Shown here piece after piece: positions 11,944 through 21,629 of a DNA stretch of 64,000 nt. This DNA is from Paramagnetospirillum magnetotacticum MS-1. GTDB taxonomy: Bacteria > Pseudomonadota > Alphaproteobacteria > Rhodospirillales > Magnetospirillaceae. The first letter of the stretch is position 1. Each line of letters begins with the position of its first letter. The notes under the pieces were generated by a model. That model saw only the letters and a list, made by a program, of their open reading frames with translations, was not told the origin of the DNA and searched no databases. The stretch covers positions 62,001 through 126,000 of the forward strand of contig NZ_JXSL01000020.1 of assembly GCF_000829825.1 (NCBI RefSeq). Reading direction: 5' to 3'. Both the position numbers and the translations under genes were made by a program.

Positions 11944-13074
11944 TCAGCGCTCGGAGATGGTGGTGATGGTCATGGTCTGGTTGTGCAATTCGCACTTGCC
12001 GGTGAAGCCGTGGGGCGAAATCTCGCCGTAGGAGTAGAAGCCCATCAGGCTGGCCTCCTTGCCCAGCACGTCGGAGACGATTTCCACTTCCTCGGCGATG
12101 CGTTGTCCCATCAGCAGCTTGCGGCCGATGCAACTGACCAGCAGGCCCAGGCTGGGTCCCTTGATGGCGGCGGCGGCCTCGGCGGCTCGTCCGGCGCCAT
12201 CCACCAGATTGTCGAAATTGCCCCGCATCAGCCGGGCCAGATGTCCGGTGGGCACATCACCGGCGAAGATCATGGACTTTGCCTCTTCGTCGATGCCGAC
12301 GATGGTACGCACCACCTCGGCCCCGGCATCGTCACCCGATGGGCGGATGGACAGGGGGAACAGCAGGGCGCTGCCCGGCAATCCTTGAGCCTCCTCCCCC
12401 AGATAACGCTTGTAGAGGTCCAGCGCCGGTTCGCCGTCCAACTCGTAGAGCACATTGGCTGCCGAACGGGTGATGGTCCGTGGCGGACCGAACTCGTCCC
12501 AGCCGCCGAAGCTGCCATGGCCGATGGCAAGCGAGTCGCCGTAGAACCCCACCGCCGCCACTCTGCCGGGACGCATGGCGTCGCTACAGCCCACCGCCGT
12601 GGTCTGGAAGCGGGCGCCGTCTCCGGCCAATCCGCCGGTCACCACCACATCGGAAGTCACCGCCGACAGGCATCCGGCCACCAGGGAGTCGCCGTTGACC
12701 TTGGTGCCGTCGGACAGGATGAAGATGGCCCTCAAATCCTCGCCCGCCAATTCGCGGGCCAGGGCGGCGCCGGTTTCGCGCGATTGCGATACATCGGAAA
12801 GATCGCGGCTGGCCATCCGTACCGAGGCCTTGTCAAAGCCCAGGGCCGAGACCACGATCGAATCGTCGAGAACCTCGGGGCCGAGGATTTCACCGCCCGT
12901 GGTGCAGCCCAGGATGGGGGCGTTGCCATAGGCGACGCGAAGGTCGGCCAGGATGGATTCGGGCGTCAAGGCGCCGGGCGCCGCGAAGTAAAGCACCAAA
13001 GAAGCCTTGCCTGGGCTTGTTTCGGTAACCGTCCAGCCGCCCTCGGGCGTCCATAGCCGCTGCTCGATCCACAT
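11944..13074 (-). CDS. FIST-domain sensory protein (NosP-type candidate)
   Basis: 376 aa, soluble. N-terminal FIST domain (about 30-225) with the typical GCTTGGEI, FILSDG, TGGLAGDG and AVGFYGD motifs. FIST_C domain (about 225-360) ends in the conserved SYGEISP. FIST proteins are small-molecule sensors next to signalling genes. Some (NosP) are haem proteins that sense nitric oxide and inhibit a partner hybrid kinase. Here it is first in an operon with a hybrid kinase and an HD-GYP regulator, the setting reported for NosP. Haem ligation cannot be read from sequence. Start ATG has a strong GGGGAGGG site upstream. Confidence 0.88.
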   Translation of the reverse strand: MWIEQRLWTPEGGWTVTETSPGKASLVLYFAAPGALTPESILADLRVAYGNAPILGCTTGGEILGPEVLDDSIVVSALGFDKASVRMASRDLSDVSQSRETGAALARELAGEDLRAIFILSDGTKVNGDSLVAGCLSAVTSDVVVTGGLAGDGARFQTTAVGCSDAMRPGRVAAVGFYGDSLAIGHGSFGGWDEFGPPRTITRSAANVLYELDGEPALDLYKRYLGEEAQGLPGSALLFPLSIRPSGDDAGAEVVRTIVGIDEEAKSMIFAGDVPTGHLARLMRGNFDNLVDGAGRAAEAAAAIKGPSLGLLVSCIGRKLLMGQRIAEEVEIVSDVLGKEASLMGFYSYGEISPHGFTGKCELHNQTMTITTISER

Positions 13075-13277
13075 GGAATTTCCCTCCCCGGCTCCCGTGA
13101 AATATTTCGTATTCTAACGAGAGAATAGGAACGGAATATAACTTTCTCATTAACCGGGTGACAATGGCGAGCCGTGTCGGCGGTTCCTGGCGGGTTAGCG
13201 TTGCGTTACCCTCTGTTACTGACAGGCCGGTCGGCTGCGGTCATACTCCAGGCCAGTGGACTTCCCAGGAGTGGGCC

Positions 13278-14498
13278 TTGCCTTCCTTTGACTTGAAAAA
13301 TCCCGTGTGGCGCAAGCGCGCGGCCCAGGCCGGAGGCCTGATCGTGGTCGCCGGTCTGGCTTTCGCGTTGTGGCCTTCGCCGCAGCCCTCCAAGACCAAT
13401 GGGCGGCCGGGTGGCCCCGACGGGCGGCCAGTGGCCGTCACGGTGGCCGCCGCCGCCCGTCGCGACATGCCAATCTATCTCGACGCCATCGGCACGGTTC
13501 AGGCCTATAACACCGTCACCGTGCGCTCGCGCGTCGATGGCGAACTGGTGGAGGTGCTGTTCAAGGAAGGCCAGGATGTCCGCGCGGGCGATGTGCTGGC
13601 CCAGATCGATCCCCGGACCTACCGGGCGCAATACGAGCAGGCCCTGGCCACCCGCGACAAGGATTCCGCCCAGTTGGAAGCGGCGCGGCGCGATCTGGCC
13701 CGCTATGTCAGCCTGGGCGACCGCGTTTCAGGGCAAAGCGTCGATACCCAGCGCGCCCTGGTGCGTCAGTTGGAAGCCTCGGTGCGTGCCGACGAAGCCT
13801 CGGCCTCCAATGCCAAGACCATGCTGTCTTACACCGTCATCGCCGCGCCCATCGACGGGCGCACCGGCATGCGACTGGTGGACAGGGGCAATATCGTGCG
13901 GGCGTCGGACGCCACCGGTCTGGTGACGCTGACCCAGGTGCAGCCCATCTCGGTGGTCTTCACCCTGCCGCAGCAATCCTTAGGCGCGGTCAACGAGCGA
14001 TTGCGCCAGGACGGCAAGCTTTCCGTCCAGGCCCTGCAGCCCGAGACCCGCGCCCTGGCCGATACGGGAGAGCTGGAACTGGTGGACAACCAGATCGACC
14101 AGACCACCGGCACCATCAAGCTGAAGGCGGTGATGCCCAATGCCGAGCGCAAGCTGTGGCCGGGCGGTTTCGTCAATGTGCGGCTGCTGTTGTCGGTGCG
14201 CAAGGACGGGCTGGTGGTCCCGGCCCAGGCGGTGCAGCGGGGCCCCCAGGGCACCTATGTCTTCGCGGTCAAGGAGGACCGCAGCGTTGAGATGCGCTCG
14301 GTCAAGGTGACCACCGTCGAGGCGGGTCAGGCCCTGCTCGACGATGGCCTGACCGAGGGCGATACCGTGGTGGTGGAGGGCACCGCCAAGCTGCAGCCCG
14401 GCTCGCGCATCAGCACGGGCGAGAAGGGGGCAGAGGGCCAAGGCGGCGAAGGTAAGGGCGGCGGCCAGCGGAAGGGACGCCCGGACAAGCAGCCATGA
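13278..14498 (+). CDS. RND efflux periplasmic adaptor (MdtA-like membrane fusion protein)
   Basis: 406 aa. The chosen TTG start has AGGAG at 13267-13271, six bases upstream; a longer frame begins earlier without a site. One N-terminal membrane anchor (about residues 13-31), then a lipoyl-type half-motif (RSRVDGELVEVLFKEGQDV), a helical hairpin, a beta-barrel with DGRTGMRLVDRGN and the second half-motif. The C-terminal tail is rich in Gly and Lys. Joins an inner-membrane RND pump to an outer-membrane channel. First gene of a four-part efflux locus, followed by two pump genes, which is the MdtABC arrangement. Confidence 0.9.
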   Translation: MPSFDLKNPVWRKRAAQAGGLIVVAGLAFALWPSPQPSKTNGRPGGPDGRPVAVTVAAAARRDMPIYLDAIGTVQAYNTVTVRSRVDGELVEVLFKEGQDVRAGDVLAQIDPRTYRAQYEQALATRDKDSAQLEAARRDLARYVSLGDRVSGQSVDTQRALVRQLEASVRADEASASNAKTMLSYTVIAAPIDGRTGMRLVDRGNIVRASDATGLVTLTQVQPISVVFTLPQQSLGAVNERLRQDGKLSVQALQPETRALADTGELELVDNQIDQTTGTIKLKAVMPNAERKLWPGGFVNVRLLLSVRKDGLVVPAQAVQRGPQGTYVFAVKEDRSVEMRSVKVTTVEAGQALLDDGLTEGDTVVVEGTAKLQPGSRISTGEKGAEGQGGEGKGGGQRKGRPDKQP

Positions 14499-14524
14499 AT
14501 TGCCGCGAACAGGGTTTCTATTTT

Positions 14525-14605
14525 CGTCATCCCGGGCGAAGCGAAGCGAAGACCCGGGATCCAGGGGGAGCGACTCCTGGATCCCGGCTCAAGGCCGGGA
14601 TGACG
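14525..14605. repeat. REP-like palindromic repeat R1
   Basis: Intercistronic element opening CGTCATCCCGG and closing CCGGGATGACG, with a nested inverted pair around GGATCCAGG and CTCCTGGATCC. It fills the gap between the adaptor and first pump genes. Similar elements occur at 17712, 54947 and 56955. It can form a stem-loop in the mRNA, so it may modulate stability or expression of the pump gene. Confidence 0.8.
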
Positions 14606-14628
14606 AAATCGGGTAAGGCAGCGAAGCC

Positions 14629-17600
14629 ATGAACGTCTCGGCGCCCTTCATCCGCCGTCCCGTCGCCACCTGGCTCTTGGCCTTCGCGGTGGTGCTGGCC
14701 GGTGTGCTTGGCTTTCGCATGTTGCCGGTCTCGGCTCTGCCCCAGGTGGACTTTCCCACCATCCAGGTGACCACCCAACTGCCGGGCGCCAGCGCCGAGA
14801 CCGTCGCCACCCTGATCACCACGCCGCTCGAGCGTCAGTTCGGCCTGATTCCGGGCCTTGCCGTGATGACCTCCACCTCGTCCCAGGGCACCAGCGCGCT
14901 GACCCTGCAATTCGATCTTTCCAAAAGCATCGACGTGGCGTCGGAAGAAGTGCAGGCGGCCATCGACGCGGCCAGGGGCGTTCTGCCCACCCAACTGCCC
15001 TATCCCCCGGTCTATTCCAAGGTCAATCCCGCCGATCCGCCCATCATGACCCTGGCGCTGACCTCGGACAGCTTGCCCATTACGCGCTTGAACGACGTGG
15101 CCGACACCTTGCTGGCCCAGAAGCTCAGCCAGATCGGCGGCGTGGGCCGCGTGCTGATCGAGGGCGGCCAGCGCCCAGCGGTGCGCGTGCGCATGGATCC
15201 GGCCCGCCTTGCCGCCTATGGCCTGTCCCTGGAAGACGTGCGCTCGGCTTTGTCCAAGGCCAATGTGGACATGCCCAAGGGCAGCTTCGATGGCGTGGCC
15301 CAGGCCCTTTCCATCGGCGCCAACGACCAGATTTCCGACCCCCTGGCCTATCCCGCCCAGGTGGTGGCCTGGAAGAACAATGCTCCGGTGCGCATCTCCG
15401 ATCTGGGCGATGTGGTGGAAGGCGTCGAGAATTCCCGCGTGGCGGGCTGGTTCGACGGCAAGCCCGCGGTGATCCTCAACATCCAGCGCCAACCGGGCGC
15501 CAATATCGTCGCCACGGTGGATCGCCTGCAGGCCAAGCTGCCCGAGTTGAAGCGGGGCGTGCCGACGGGCATCAAGCTTTCGGTTCTGGCCGATCGCACC
15601 GAGACCATCCGCGCCTCGGTGGCCGATGTGGAATTCACCCTGGTGCTGACCGTTATCTTGGTGATCGGGGTGATCTGGGCCTTTCTGCGGTCGGTGCGCG
15701 CCACGCTCATTCCCGCCGTCGCCCTGCCTTTGTCCCTGATTGGCACTTTCGGCGTGATGGCCCTGGCCGGGTTCAGCCTGGACAACCTGTCCCTGATGGC
15801 GCTGACCATCTCGGCCGGTTTCGTGGTCGACGACGCCATCGTGATGATCGAGAACATCGTGCGCTATATCGAGAAGGGCATGAAGCCCTTCGAGGCCGCC
15901 CTGGCTGGTGCCCAGGAAATCGGCTTCACCATCGTGTCGCTGACCGTTTCGCTGGTGGCGGTGTTCATTCCCTTGCTGTTCATGACCGGCATCGTCGGGC
16001 GGCTGTTCCGCGAATTCGCCCTGACGCTGGCCGTGGCGGTGGTGGTCTCGGCGGTGGTGTCGCTGACGCTCACTCCCATGATGTGCGCCCATCTGCTGAA
16101 GGGCGGCCACGAAGAGGCCAAGTCGGGCCGCTTTTTCGATGCCCTTCGTGATGCCTATGCCCGGTCGCTGGACTGGGTGCTGGGCCGACAGGTGGCGACC
16201 CTGTGGGTGGCCTTCGCCACCCTGGTCCTGACCATCGGGCTTTACGTCTTCATGCCCAAGGGCTTTTTGCCCACCCAGGATACCGGGGTGATCGTGGCGA
16301 CCACCGATGCCCGCGCCGATGTGTCGTTTGCCACCATGATGGACATGCAGCGCCGGGTGTCCGATCTGGTGCGCACCGACCCCGATGTGACGGCGGTGGC
16401 CTCCTTCATCGGGGCGGGACCCATCAATCCCACCGCCAATACCGGCCAGATGACCATCGTCTTGAAGCCCAGGAAGCAACGTTCGGCTTCCGCCGAGCAG
16501 GTGATCGCCCGGCTGGCCGAGCTGGTGGCGCCGGTGGCCGGGATGGAGACGCATTTCCGCCCTGCCCAGGATATCCAGATCAGCCACCGCACCAGCCGCA
16601 CCCAGTATCAGTATACGCTGACCGATATCGACGCCGCCGAACTGGCCCAATGGGTGCCCCAGATGGTGGAGCGGCTGAAAGCTTCGCCCTTGCTGATGGA
16701 TGTGGCCACCGATTCCCAGGAAGGGGGGCTACAGGCCGAGATCCGCATCGACCGCGACAAGGCGGCGCGCCTGGGCGTGCTGCCCCAGGCCATCGACGAC
16801 ATCTTGTACGATTCTTACGGCCAACGTCAGATCTCCACCATCTATTCCCAGGTCAACCAGTACAAGGTGGTGCTGGAAGTGACGCCGGAATACCAGGGCG
16901 GGCCGGAGGCCCTGGGCTCGCTCTATGTGCGCTCGTCCAACGGCGCCCTGGTGCCGCTATCGGCGGTCTCCTCGGTGAGCCGGGCACGGGTGCCGCTGGT
17001 CATCACCCATCAGGGCCAGTTCCCGGCGGTGACCATCAGCTTCAATCTGGCACCGGGTGTGTCGCTGGGCGCCGCCACGGCTGCCATCGATGGTCTGCAG
17101 CAGGAGATGGGCCTGCCCGAGACCATCACCGGCGATTATTCCGGCGACGCCGCCGAGTTCCGCCGCTCGCTGGAAAGCCAGCCCTGGCTGATCGCCGCAG
17201 CCATGGTGGTGATCTACATCGTTTTGGGCGTGCTGTATGAAAGCACCATCCACCCGGTGACCATCATGTCCACCCTGCCATCGGCGGGGATTGGGGCGCT
17301 GCTGGCCTTGGCCGCCAGCGGGCACGATCTGTCCCTGGTGGGGCTGATCGGCATCGTGCTGTTGATGGGTATCGTCAAGAAGAACGCCATCATGATGATC
17401 GACTTTGCCATCGAGGCCGAGCGCCACCATGGCAAAAGCCCCAGGGAAGCCATCGTCAGCGCCAGCCTGCTGCGGTTCCGCCCCATCATGATGACCACCA
17501 TGGCGGCCCTGCTGGGCGCCCTTCCGCTGGCCATCGACAGCGGAACCGGGGCCGAGCTACGGCGTCCGCTGGGCATTTCCATCGTCGGCGGTCTGGTGCT

Positions 17601-17700
17601 CAGCCAGATGATCACCCTTTACACCACCCCGGTGATCTATCTCGCCTTCGAACGGCTGAAGCGGCGATTCGCGCCCAAGGCCCTGGAGCAGGCGCCATGA
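14629..17700 (+). CDS. RND multidrug efflux pump, MdtB-like subunit
   Basis: 1,023 aa, the usual length of a hydrophobe/amphiphile RND transporter. Layout is one N-terminal helix (FIRRPVATWLLAFAVVLAG), a large periplasmic loop (PGASAETV porter motifs), six helices with FVVDDAIVMIEN in TM4, a second periplasmic loop and five helices with GIVKKNAIMMIDF. The paired aspartates in TM4 (VVDDA) are the proton-relay residues. It is followed by a second pump gene, as in MdtBC systems, where two different pump subunits assemble with one adaptor. Substrates cannot be told from sequence. Confidence 0.93.
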   Translation: MNVSAPFIRRPVATWLLAFAVVLAGVLGFRMLPVSALPQVDFPTIQVTTQLPGASAETVATLITTPLERQFGLIPGLAVMTSTSSQGTSALTLQFDLSKSIDVASEEVQAAIDAARGVLPTQLPYPPVYSKVNPADPPIMTLALTSDSLPITRLNDVADTLLAQKLSQIGGVGRVLIEGGQRPAVRVRMDPARLAAYGLSLEDVRSALSKANVDMPKGSFDGVAQALSIGANDQISDPLAYPAQVVAWKNNAPVRISDLGDVVEGVENSRVAGWFDGKPAVILNIQRQPGANIVATVDRLQAKLPELKRGVPTGIKLSVLADRTETIRASVADVEFTLVLTVILVIGVIWAFLRSVRATLIPAVALPLSLIGTFGVMALAGFSLDNLSLMALTISAGFVVDDAIVMIENIVRYIEKGMKPFEAALAGAQEIGFTIVSLTVSLVAVFIPLLFMTGIVGRLFREFALTLAVAVVVSAVVSLTLTPMMCAHLLKGGHEEAKSGRFFDALRDAYARSLDWVLGRQVATLWVAFATLVLTIGLYVFMPKGFLPTQDTGVIVATTDARADVSFATMMDMQRRVSDLVRTDPDVTAVASFIGAGPINPTANTGQMTIVLKPRKQRSASAEQVIARLAELVAPVAGMETHFRPAQDIQISHRTSRTQYQYTLTDIDAAELAQWVPQMVERLKASPLLMDVATDSQEGGLQAEIRIDRDKAARLGVLPQAIDDILYDSYGQRQISTIYSQVNQYKVVLEVTPEYQGGPEALGSLYVRSSNGALVPLSAVSSVSRARVPLVITHQGQFPAVTISFNLAPGVSLGAATAAIDGLQQEMGLPETITGDYSGDAAEFRRSLESQPWLIAAAMVVIYIVLGVLYESTIHPVTIMSTLPSAGIGALLALAASGHDLSLVGLIGIVLLMGIVKKNAIMMIDFAIEAERHHGKSPREAIVSASLLRFRPIMMTTMAALLGALPLAIDSGTGAELRRPLGISIVGGLVLSQMITLYTTPVIYLAFERLKRRFAPKALEQAP

Positions 17701-17711
17701 GGGCAGCTCTC

Positions 17712-17801
17712 CGTCATCCCGGCCGTAGCGGAGCGGAGAGCCGGGATCCAGAGGGGGCGACTCCTGGGCCCCGGGTCTCGCGTTGCTCGCCCGGGGTGAC
17801 G
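17712..17801. repeat. REP-like palindromic repeat R2
   Basis: Second copy of the family, opening CGTCATCCCGG and closing CCGGGGTGACG, with the internal GGGATCCAGAG/CTCCTGGG arms. It sits between the two pump genes and ends just before the ribosome-binding site of the second. It is less symmetric than R1. Confidence 0.75.
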
Positions 17802-17815
17802 AAGGACACGGTCCC

Positions 17816-20800
17816 ATGAACGGCGGCGGCTTCTCCGCCATCTTCATCCGCCGCCCGGTGGCGACAATGTTGCTGGCGGTGGGGCTGTTCCTCACCGGCA
17901 TGGTGGCCTTCGACCGGTTGCCCGTGGCGCCGCTGCCCAAGGTGGACTTTCCCACCATCTCGGTCTCGGCCCGGCTGCCGGGAGCGGACCCCGCCACCAT
18001 GGCCGCCACGGTGGCGGCGCCGCTGGAGCGCCGTCTGGGGGAAATTCCCGGCGTCTCGGAGATGACGTCCACCAGCACGCAAGGCTCAACCTCCATCACC
18101 GTGCAGTTCGATCTGGACCGGTCCATCAACGGCGCCGCCCACGACGTGCAGGCGGCCATCAACGCCGCCGCCTCGGATCTGGCCATCGATCTGCCGTCGC
18201 CCCCCACCTACCGCAAGATCAATCCGGCGGAAGCGCCCATCATGATCCTGGCGGTGACCTCGGATTCGCTGACATCGGCCAAGGTCTTCGATGCCGCCGA
18301 CGCCATCATGGCCAGCCGCATCTCCCAGGTGGAGGGCGTGGCGCAGGTGTCCTTGAGCGGTGCCGAAAAGCCCGCCGTCAGGGTCCGCGTCAATCCCGGC
18401 CAACTGGCCGCCATGGGCGTCGGGCTCGAAGATGTGCGCACGGCCCTGGCCAACGCCAATGTCAACATCCCCAAGGGCAGCCTGGATGGGGCCTTCGAGG
18501 CCATGAGCATCGGCGCCAACGACCAGCTTTTCACGGCAAGCGCCTATGCGCCCTTGATCATCAAATCCTCCAATGGCGCCATCGTGCGCCTTTCGGCGGT
18601 GGCCTCGGTGGTGGATTCGGTGGAGAACACCCGCCTGGGCGGCTGGTTCAACCGCGACAAGGCCGTGCTGATCATCATCAGCAAGCAGCCGGGCGCCAAT
18701 GTGGTCGAGACGGTGGACCGTATCCGGGAGATCCTGCCCCAATTGCGGCGCTGGATGCCGGCGGGCACCAAGGTGTCGGTGGTTTCGGACCGCACCGTCA
18801 ATATCCGCGGCAATCTGGACGATGTGGAGACCACGCTGGCCATTTCCATCGGGCTGGTGGTGATGGTGGTCTATCTGACGCTGGGGCGCATGACGCCGAC
18901 CCTTGCCGCCTCGGTAACGGTGCCGTTATCCCTGGCCGCAACCTTCGCCTTCATGTGGCTGGTGGGCTACAGCTTGAACAACATTTCGCTGATGGCGGTG
19001 ACCATCTCGGTGGGGTTCGTGGTCGATGACGCCATCGTCATGATCGAGAACATCACGCGCCACATGGAAAAGGGCGAAGGGCCGCTGGAAGCCGCCATCA
19101 AGGGCTCGAAGGAGATCGTCTTCACGGTGGTCTCCATCACCATGTCCCTGGTGGCGGTGTTCATCCCGCTGCTGTTCATGGGCGGCATCCTGGGCCGTTT
19201 GTTCCGGGAATTCGCCGTGACGCTCTCTGTGGCCATCGTCGTCTCGGCCATCGTGTCGCTGACCGTGACGCCCACTTTGTTCGGCCATCTGATGGTGCAC
19301 GCCAAGCCCCGACCCCTGTCCGGTCTGGCCAAGCTGGGCGACGCGGCCATGGCCTGGCTGGAGGCCGCCTATGAGCGCAGCCTGGCCCGCGCCCTGGCCC
19401 ATCGCATGGTGATGCTGGGCGTGACGCTCGGTACAGTGGGTCTGACTGTGTTCCTCTATGGTCAGGTGGCCAAGGGCTTCTTTCCGCCCCAAGATACCGG
19501 GATGATCTTGGTCAGCGTCGAAGGCCGGGTCGACGTATCGTTTCGCACCATCGCCGAGCGTCAGCAGAAAGTGGCCGAGGTGGTACTCTCCGACCCGGCG
19601 GTGGAGGGAGTGGGGTCCTTCGTCGGCTCGGGCGGTCCGGGTGGCGCGGGCAACACAGGGCGCATGTTCGTCGACCTGAAGCCACTGGGCGAACGCAAGG
19701 AATCCGCCCAGGACGTCATCAACCGCCTGCGGCCCAAGCTGGGCCGGGTCGAGGGCGTCGCGGTCTTCCTGATGGCGGGTCAGGATATCCGTATCGGCGG
19801 GCGCATGGGCAAGGCCCAGTTCCAGTTCGTGCTGTTCAGCGAATCCCTGGAAGAGTTGCGCGAATGGACGCCTAAACTGTTGGCGCGCCTGAAATCAGAG
19901 CCGGGGCTGGTCGATGTCTCCTCGGATCAGGATGCGGCCATTCCCCAGATGCAGGTGGTGGTGGACCGCGACGCCGCCGCGCGCATGGGCGTGTCCATGA
20001 ACGACGTGGATCAGGTGCTGCAGAACGCTTTCGCCCAACGGCAGGTCTCGACCATCTATACCCAGCGCAACCAGTACAAGGTGGTGCTGGAACTGGACCC
20101 CCGCTTCCAGGAGGACCCGTCCTCGCTCCATCTGCTGTGGGTCAAGTCCAAGGATGGCGGGCAGGTGCCGCTGGATTCGCTCGCCCATTTCGAGACCACC
20201 ACCGCACCAGTGTCGGTGGCCCATCAGGGTCAGTTTCCCGCAGCGACGCTCACCTTCAATCTGGCGCCGGGCGTGCCGCTGGGCGATGCGGCGTTGCGGC
20301 TGCAGAGTGCTGCGCGCGAGATCGGCTTGCCTGCGGGCGTTCGTTGGGAGTTCGCGGGCAATGCCAAGGTCTTCGCCGAGTCATTGAAGGACCAGCCCGT
20401 GCTGATCCTGGCGGCCCTGCTGGCCATCTATATCGTGCTGGGTGTGCTGTATGAGAGCCTTTTGCACCCCATCACCATCATCTCCACCCTGCCCTCGGCG
20501 GGAATCGGAGCGCTGTTGGCTCTGATGGGGACCAATACCGAACTGACGCTGATCAGTGTCATCGGCGTCTTCCTGCTGATGGGCATCGTCAAAAAGAACG
20601 GCATTCTGATGGTGGACTTCGCCATCGAGGCCGAACGCCGGGGCGCCAAGCCTCTGGACGCCATTCTGGACGCCTGCCGTACCCGCTTTCGCCCCATCAT
20701 CATGACCACGCTGACCGCGCTTTTGGGCGCCGTGCCCCTGGCCCTGGCCTCGGGGCCGGGTGGAGCGCTGCGCCGCCCGCTGGGCATCGCCATCGTCGGC

Positions 20801-20902
20801 GGTCTGGTGCTGTCGCAACTGCTGACCCTTTACACCACGCCGGTGGTCTATCTCTGGCTGGCGCGGCTGGCGGCGTGGCGCAAGGGGAGGGTGGCGGCAT
20901 GA
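17816..20902 (+). CDS. RND multidrug efflux pump, MdtC-like subunit
   Basis: 1,028 aa from the ATG at 17816 (GAAGGA nine bases upstream); a longer frame would read back through the R2 repeat. Same topology as the preceding pump: IRRPVATMLLAVGLFLTG first helix, VGFVVDDAIVMIENIT in TM4 with the two proton-relay aspartates, and GIVKKNGILMVDF in TM10. Clearly a paralogue of the upstream pump but divergent in sequence, so a heteromeric MdtBC-type complex is likely. The gene ends nine bases before the stop of the convergent recombinase-like gene. Confidence 0.93.
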   Translation: MNGGGFSAIFIRRPVATMLLAVGLFLTGMVAFDRLPVAPLPKVDFPTISVSARLPGADPATMAATVAAPLERRLGEIPGVSEMTSTSTQGSTSITVQFDLDRSINGAAHDVQAAINAAASDLAIDLPSPPTYRKINPAEAPIMILAVTSDSLTSAKVFDAADAIMASRISQVEGVAQVSLSGAEKPAVRVRVNPGQLAAMGVGLEDVRTALANANVNIPKGSLDGAFEAMSIGANDQLFTASAYAPLIIKSSNGAIVRLSAVASVVDSVENTRLGGWFNRDKAVLIIISKQPGANVVETVDRIREILPQLRRWMPAGTKVSVVSDRTVNIRGNLDDVETTLAISIGLVVMVVYLTLGRMTPTLAASVTVPLSLAATFAFMWLVGYSLNNISLMAVTISVGFVVDDAIVMIENITRHMEKGEGPLEAAIKGSKEIVFTVVSITMSLVAVFIPLLFMGGILGRLFREFAVTLSVAIVVSAIVSLTVTPTLFGHLMVHAKPRPLSGLAKLGDAAMAWLEAAYERSLARALAHRMVMLGVTLGTVGLTVFLYGQVAKGFFPPQDTGMILVSVEGRVDVSFRTIAERQQKVAEVVLSDPAVEGVGSFVGSGGPGGAGNTGRMFVDLKPLGERKESAQDVINRLRPKLGRVEGVAVFLMAGQDIRIGGRMGKAQFQFVLFSESLEELREWTPKLLARLKSEPGLVDVSSDQDAAIPQMQVVVDRDAAARMGVSMNDVDQVLQNAFAQRQVSTIYTQRNQYKVVLELDPRFQEDPSSLHLLWVKSKDGGQVPLDSLAHFETTTAPVSVAHQGQFPAATLTFNLAPGVPLGDAALRLQSAAREIGLPAGVRWEFAGNAKVFAESLKDQPVLILAALLAIYIVLGVLYESLLHPITIISTLPSAGIGALLALMGTNTELTLISVIGVFLLMGIVKKNGILMVDFAIEAERRGAKPLDAILDACRTRFRPIIMTTLTALLGAVPLALASGPGGALRRPLGIAIVGGLVLSQLLTLYTTPVVYLWLARLAAWRKGRVAA

Positions 20903-20910
20903 GGTCTGGG

Positions 20911-21456
20911 TTACAGATCGTCCTCGCCGGTTGCGGCCAGCCGGGCCAGCCGTGTCACCGTGGTGGGATGCACCCCCAATTCGCGGGCGATGGAGGCCGC
21001 CGTGCGGCCCGACGCCAGTTCGCTGGCGATCAGGCTGATGCGGGCCGGGTCCAGCTTGCGCGGGCGGCCGGGCCTCGCCCCCGACAGGGCGGCTTCGTAA
21101 AGTCCCGCATTGCGCCGTTCGGCGAGAACGCGGCTTTCGAACTCGGCGAAGGCGGCCAGCACATTGCGCGCCGCCGGGATGGAGGTGTCGATCTTCTCGA
21201 GCACCAGCCGCAAGGTGGCGCCGCGCGCATGCACATGGCGCGACACGCGCAGCACCTCGCTCACCGAAGGGGCCAGATGGGCGATGGACGGCGACACCAG
21301 CACATCGCCATTGGCCAAAGTGCTAAGCAGCTGGGTGCGGGCCATGTAGCGTCCCACCTCGTCCGTTTCGATGCGCAGGCAGCGCTCGGCCCGCAGCACG
21401 GCGGTGGGGGCCGCCTCTTCGCCGCCATCGATCTTGCGGAAATAGCCGACGATCAT
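20911..21456 (-). CDS. Degenerate serine-recombinase-like DNA-binding protein
   Basis: 181 aa, shaped like a small resolvase: N-terminal catalytic fold (about 1-105), long E helix (AAFAEFESRVLAERRNAGL) and a C-terminal helix-turn-helix after a GRPRKLDP linker (IARELGVHPTTVTRL). The active site is gone. The usual YxRVS start is here GYFRKID, so the catalytic serine is replaced, and the DRLxRS arginine motif is replaced by PSIAHLAPS. Known resolvases need these residues, so it is probably not a recombinase but may still bind DNA. It splits the pump genes from the outer-membrane gene. Confidence 0.8.
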   Translation of the reverse strand: MIVGYFRKIDGGEEAAPTAVLRAERCLRIETDEVGRYMARTQLLSTLANGDVLVSPSIAHLAPSVSEVLRVSRHVHARGATLRLVLEKIDTSIPAARNVLAAFAEFESRVLAERRNAGLYEAALSGARPGRPRKLDPARISLIASELASGRTAASIARELGVHPTTVTRLARLAATGEDDL

Positions 21457-21518
21457 GATTCAACCGCTTTCCTGTCGCAGAAGCGGGATGGTAGCCGCTT
21501 TCCTCAGTCTGTCCACAT

Positions 21519-21542
21519 GTTTCGCACGGTCTTTTCGCAGGG
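21519..21542. promoter_or_regulatory. Paired direct-repeat site, copy 1
   Basis: GTTTCGCA, six bases, TTTCGCAGGG. The two TTTCGCA units are 13 bp apart. It starts 63 bp upstream of the ATG of the degenerate recombinase gene. The same design recurs at 21606-21629 with a different six-base spacer, which argues for a protein-binding site rather than chance. Confidence 0.5.
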
Positions 21543-21605
21543 CATGTGTCTGGCGGGTCATATTTGTGCTGCCATGTATCGGCAAGGCAAGCCGCGTCAT
21601 CCAGA

Positions 21606-21629
21606 GTTTCGCAGCTATATTTCGCAGGG
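21606..21629. promoter_or_regulatory. Paired direct-repeat site, copy 2
   Basis: Same layout as the site at 21519-21542: GTTTCGCA, six bases, TTTCGCAGGG, with units again 13 bp apart. All differences between the copies fall in the six-base spacer. The copies are 87 bp apart. Confidence 0.5.

Noticed and set aside
14527-16650. Minus-strand open frame of 707 codons
   Set aside because: Antisense to the first RND pump, with Gly/His/Gln-rich shadow composition.
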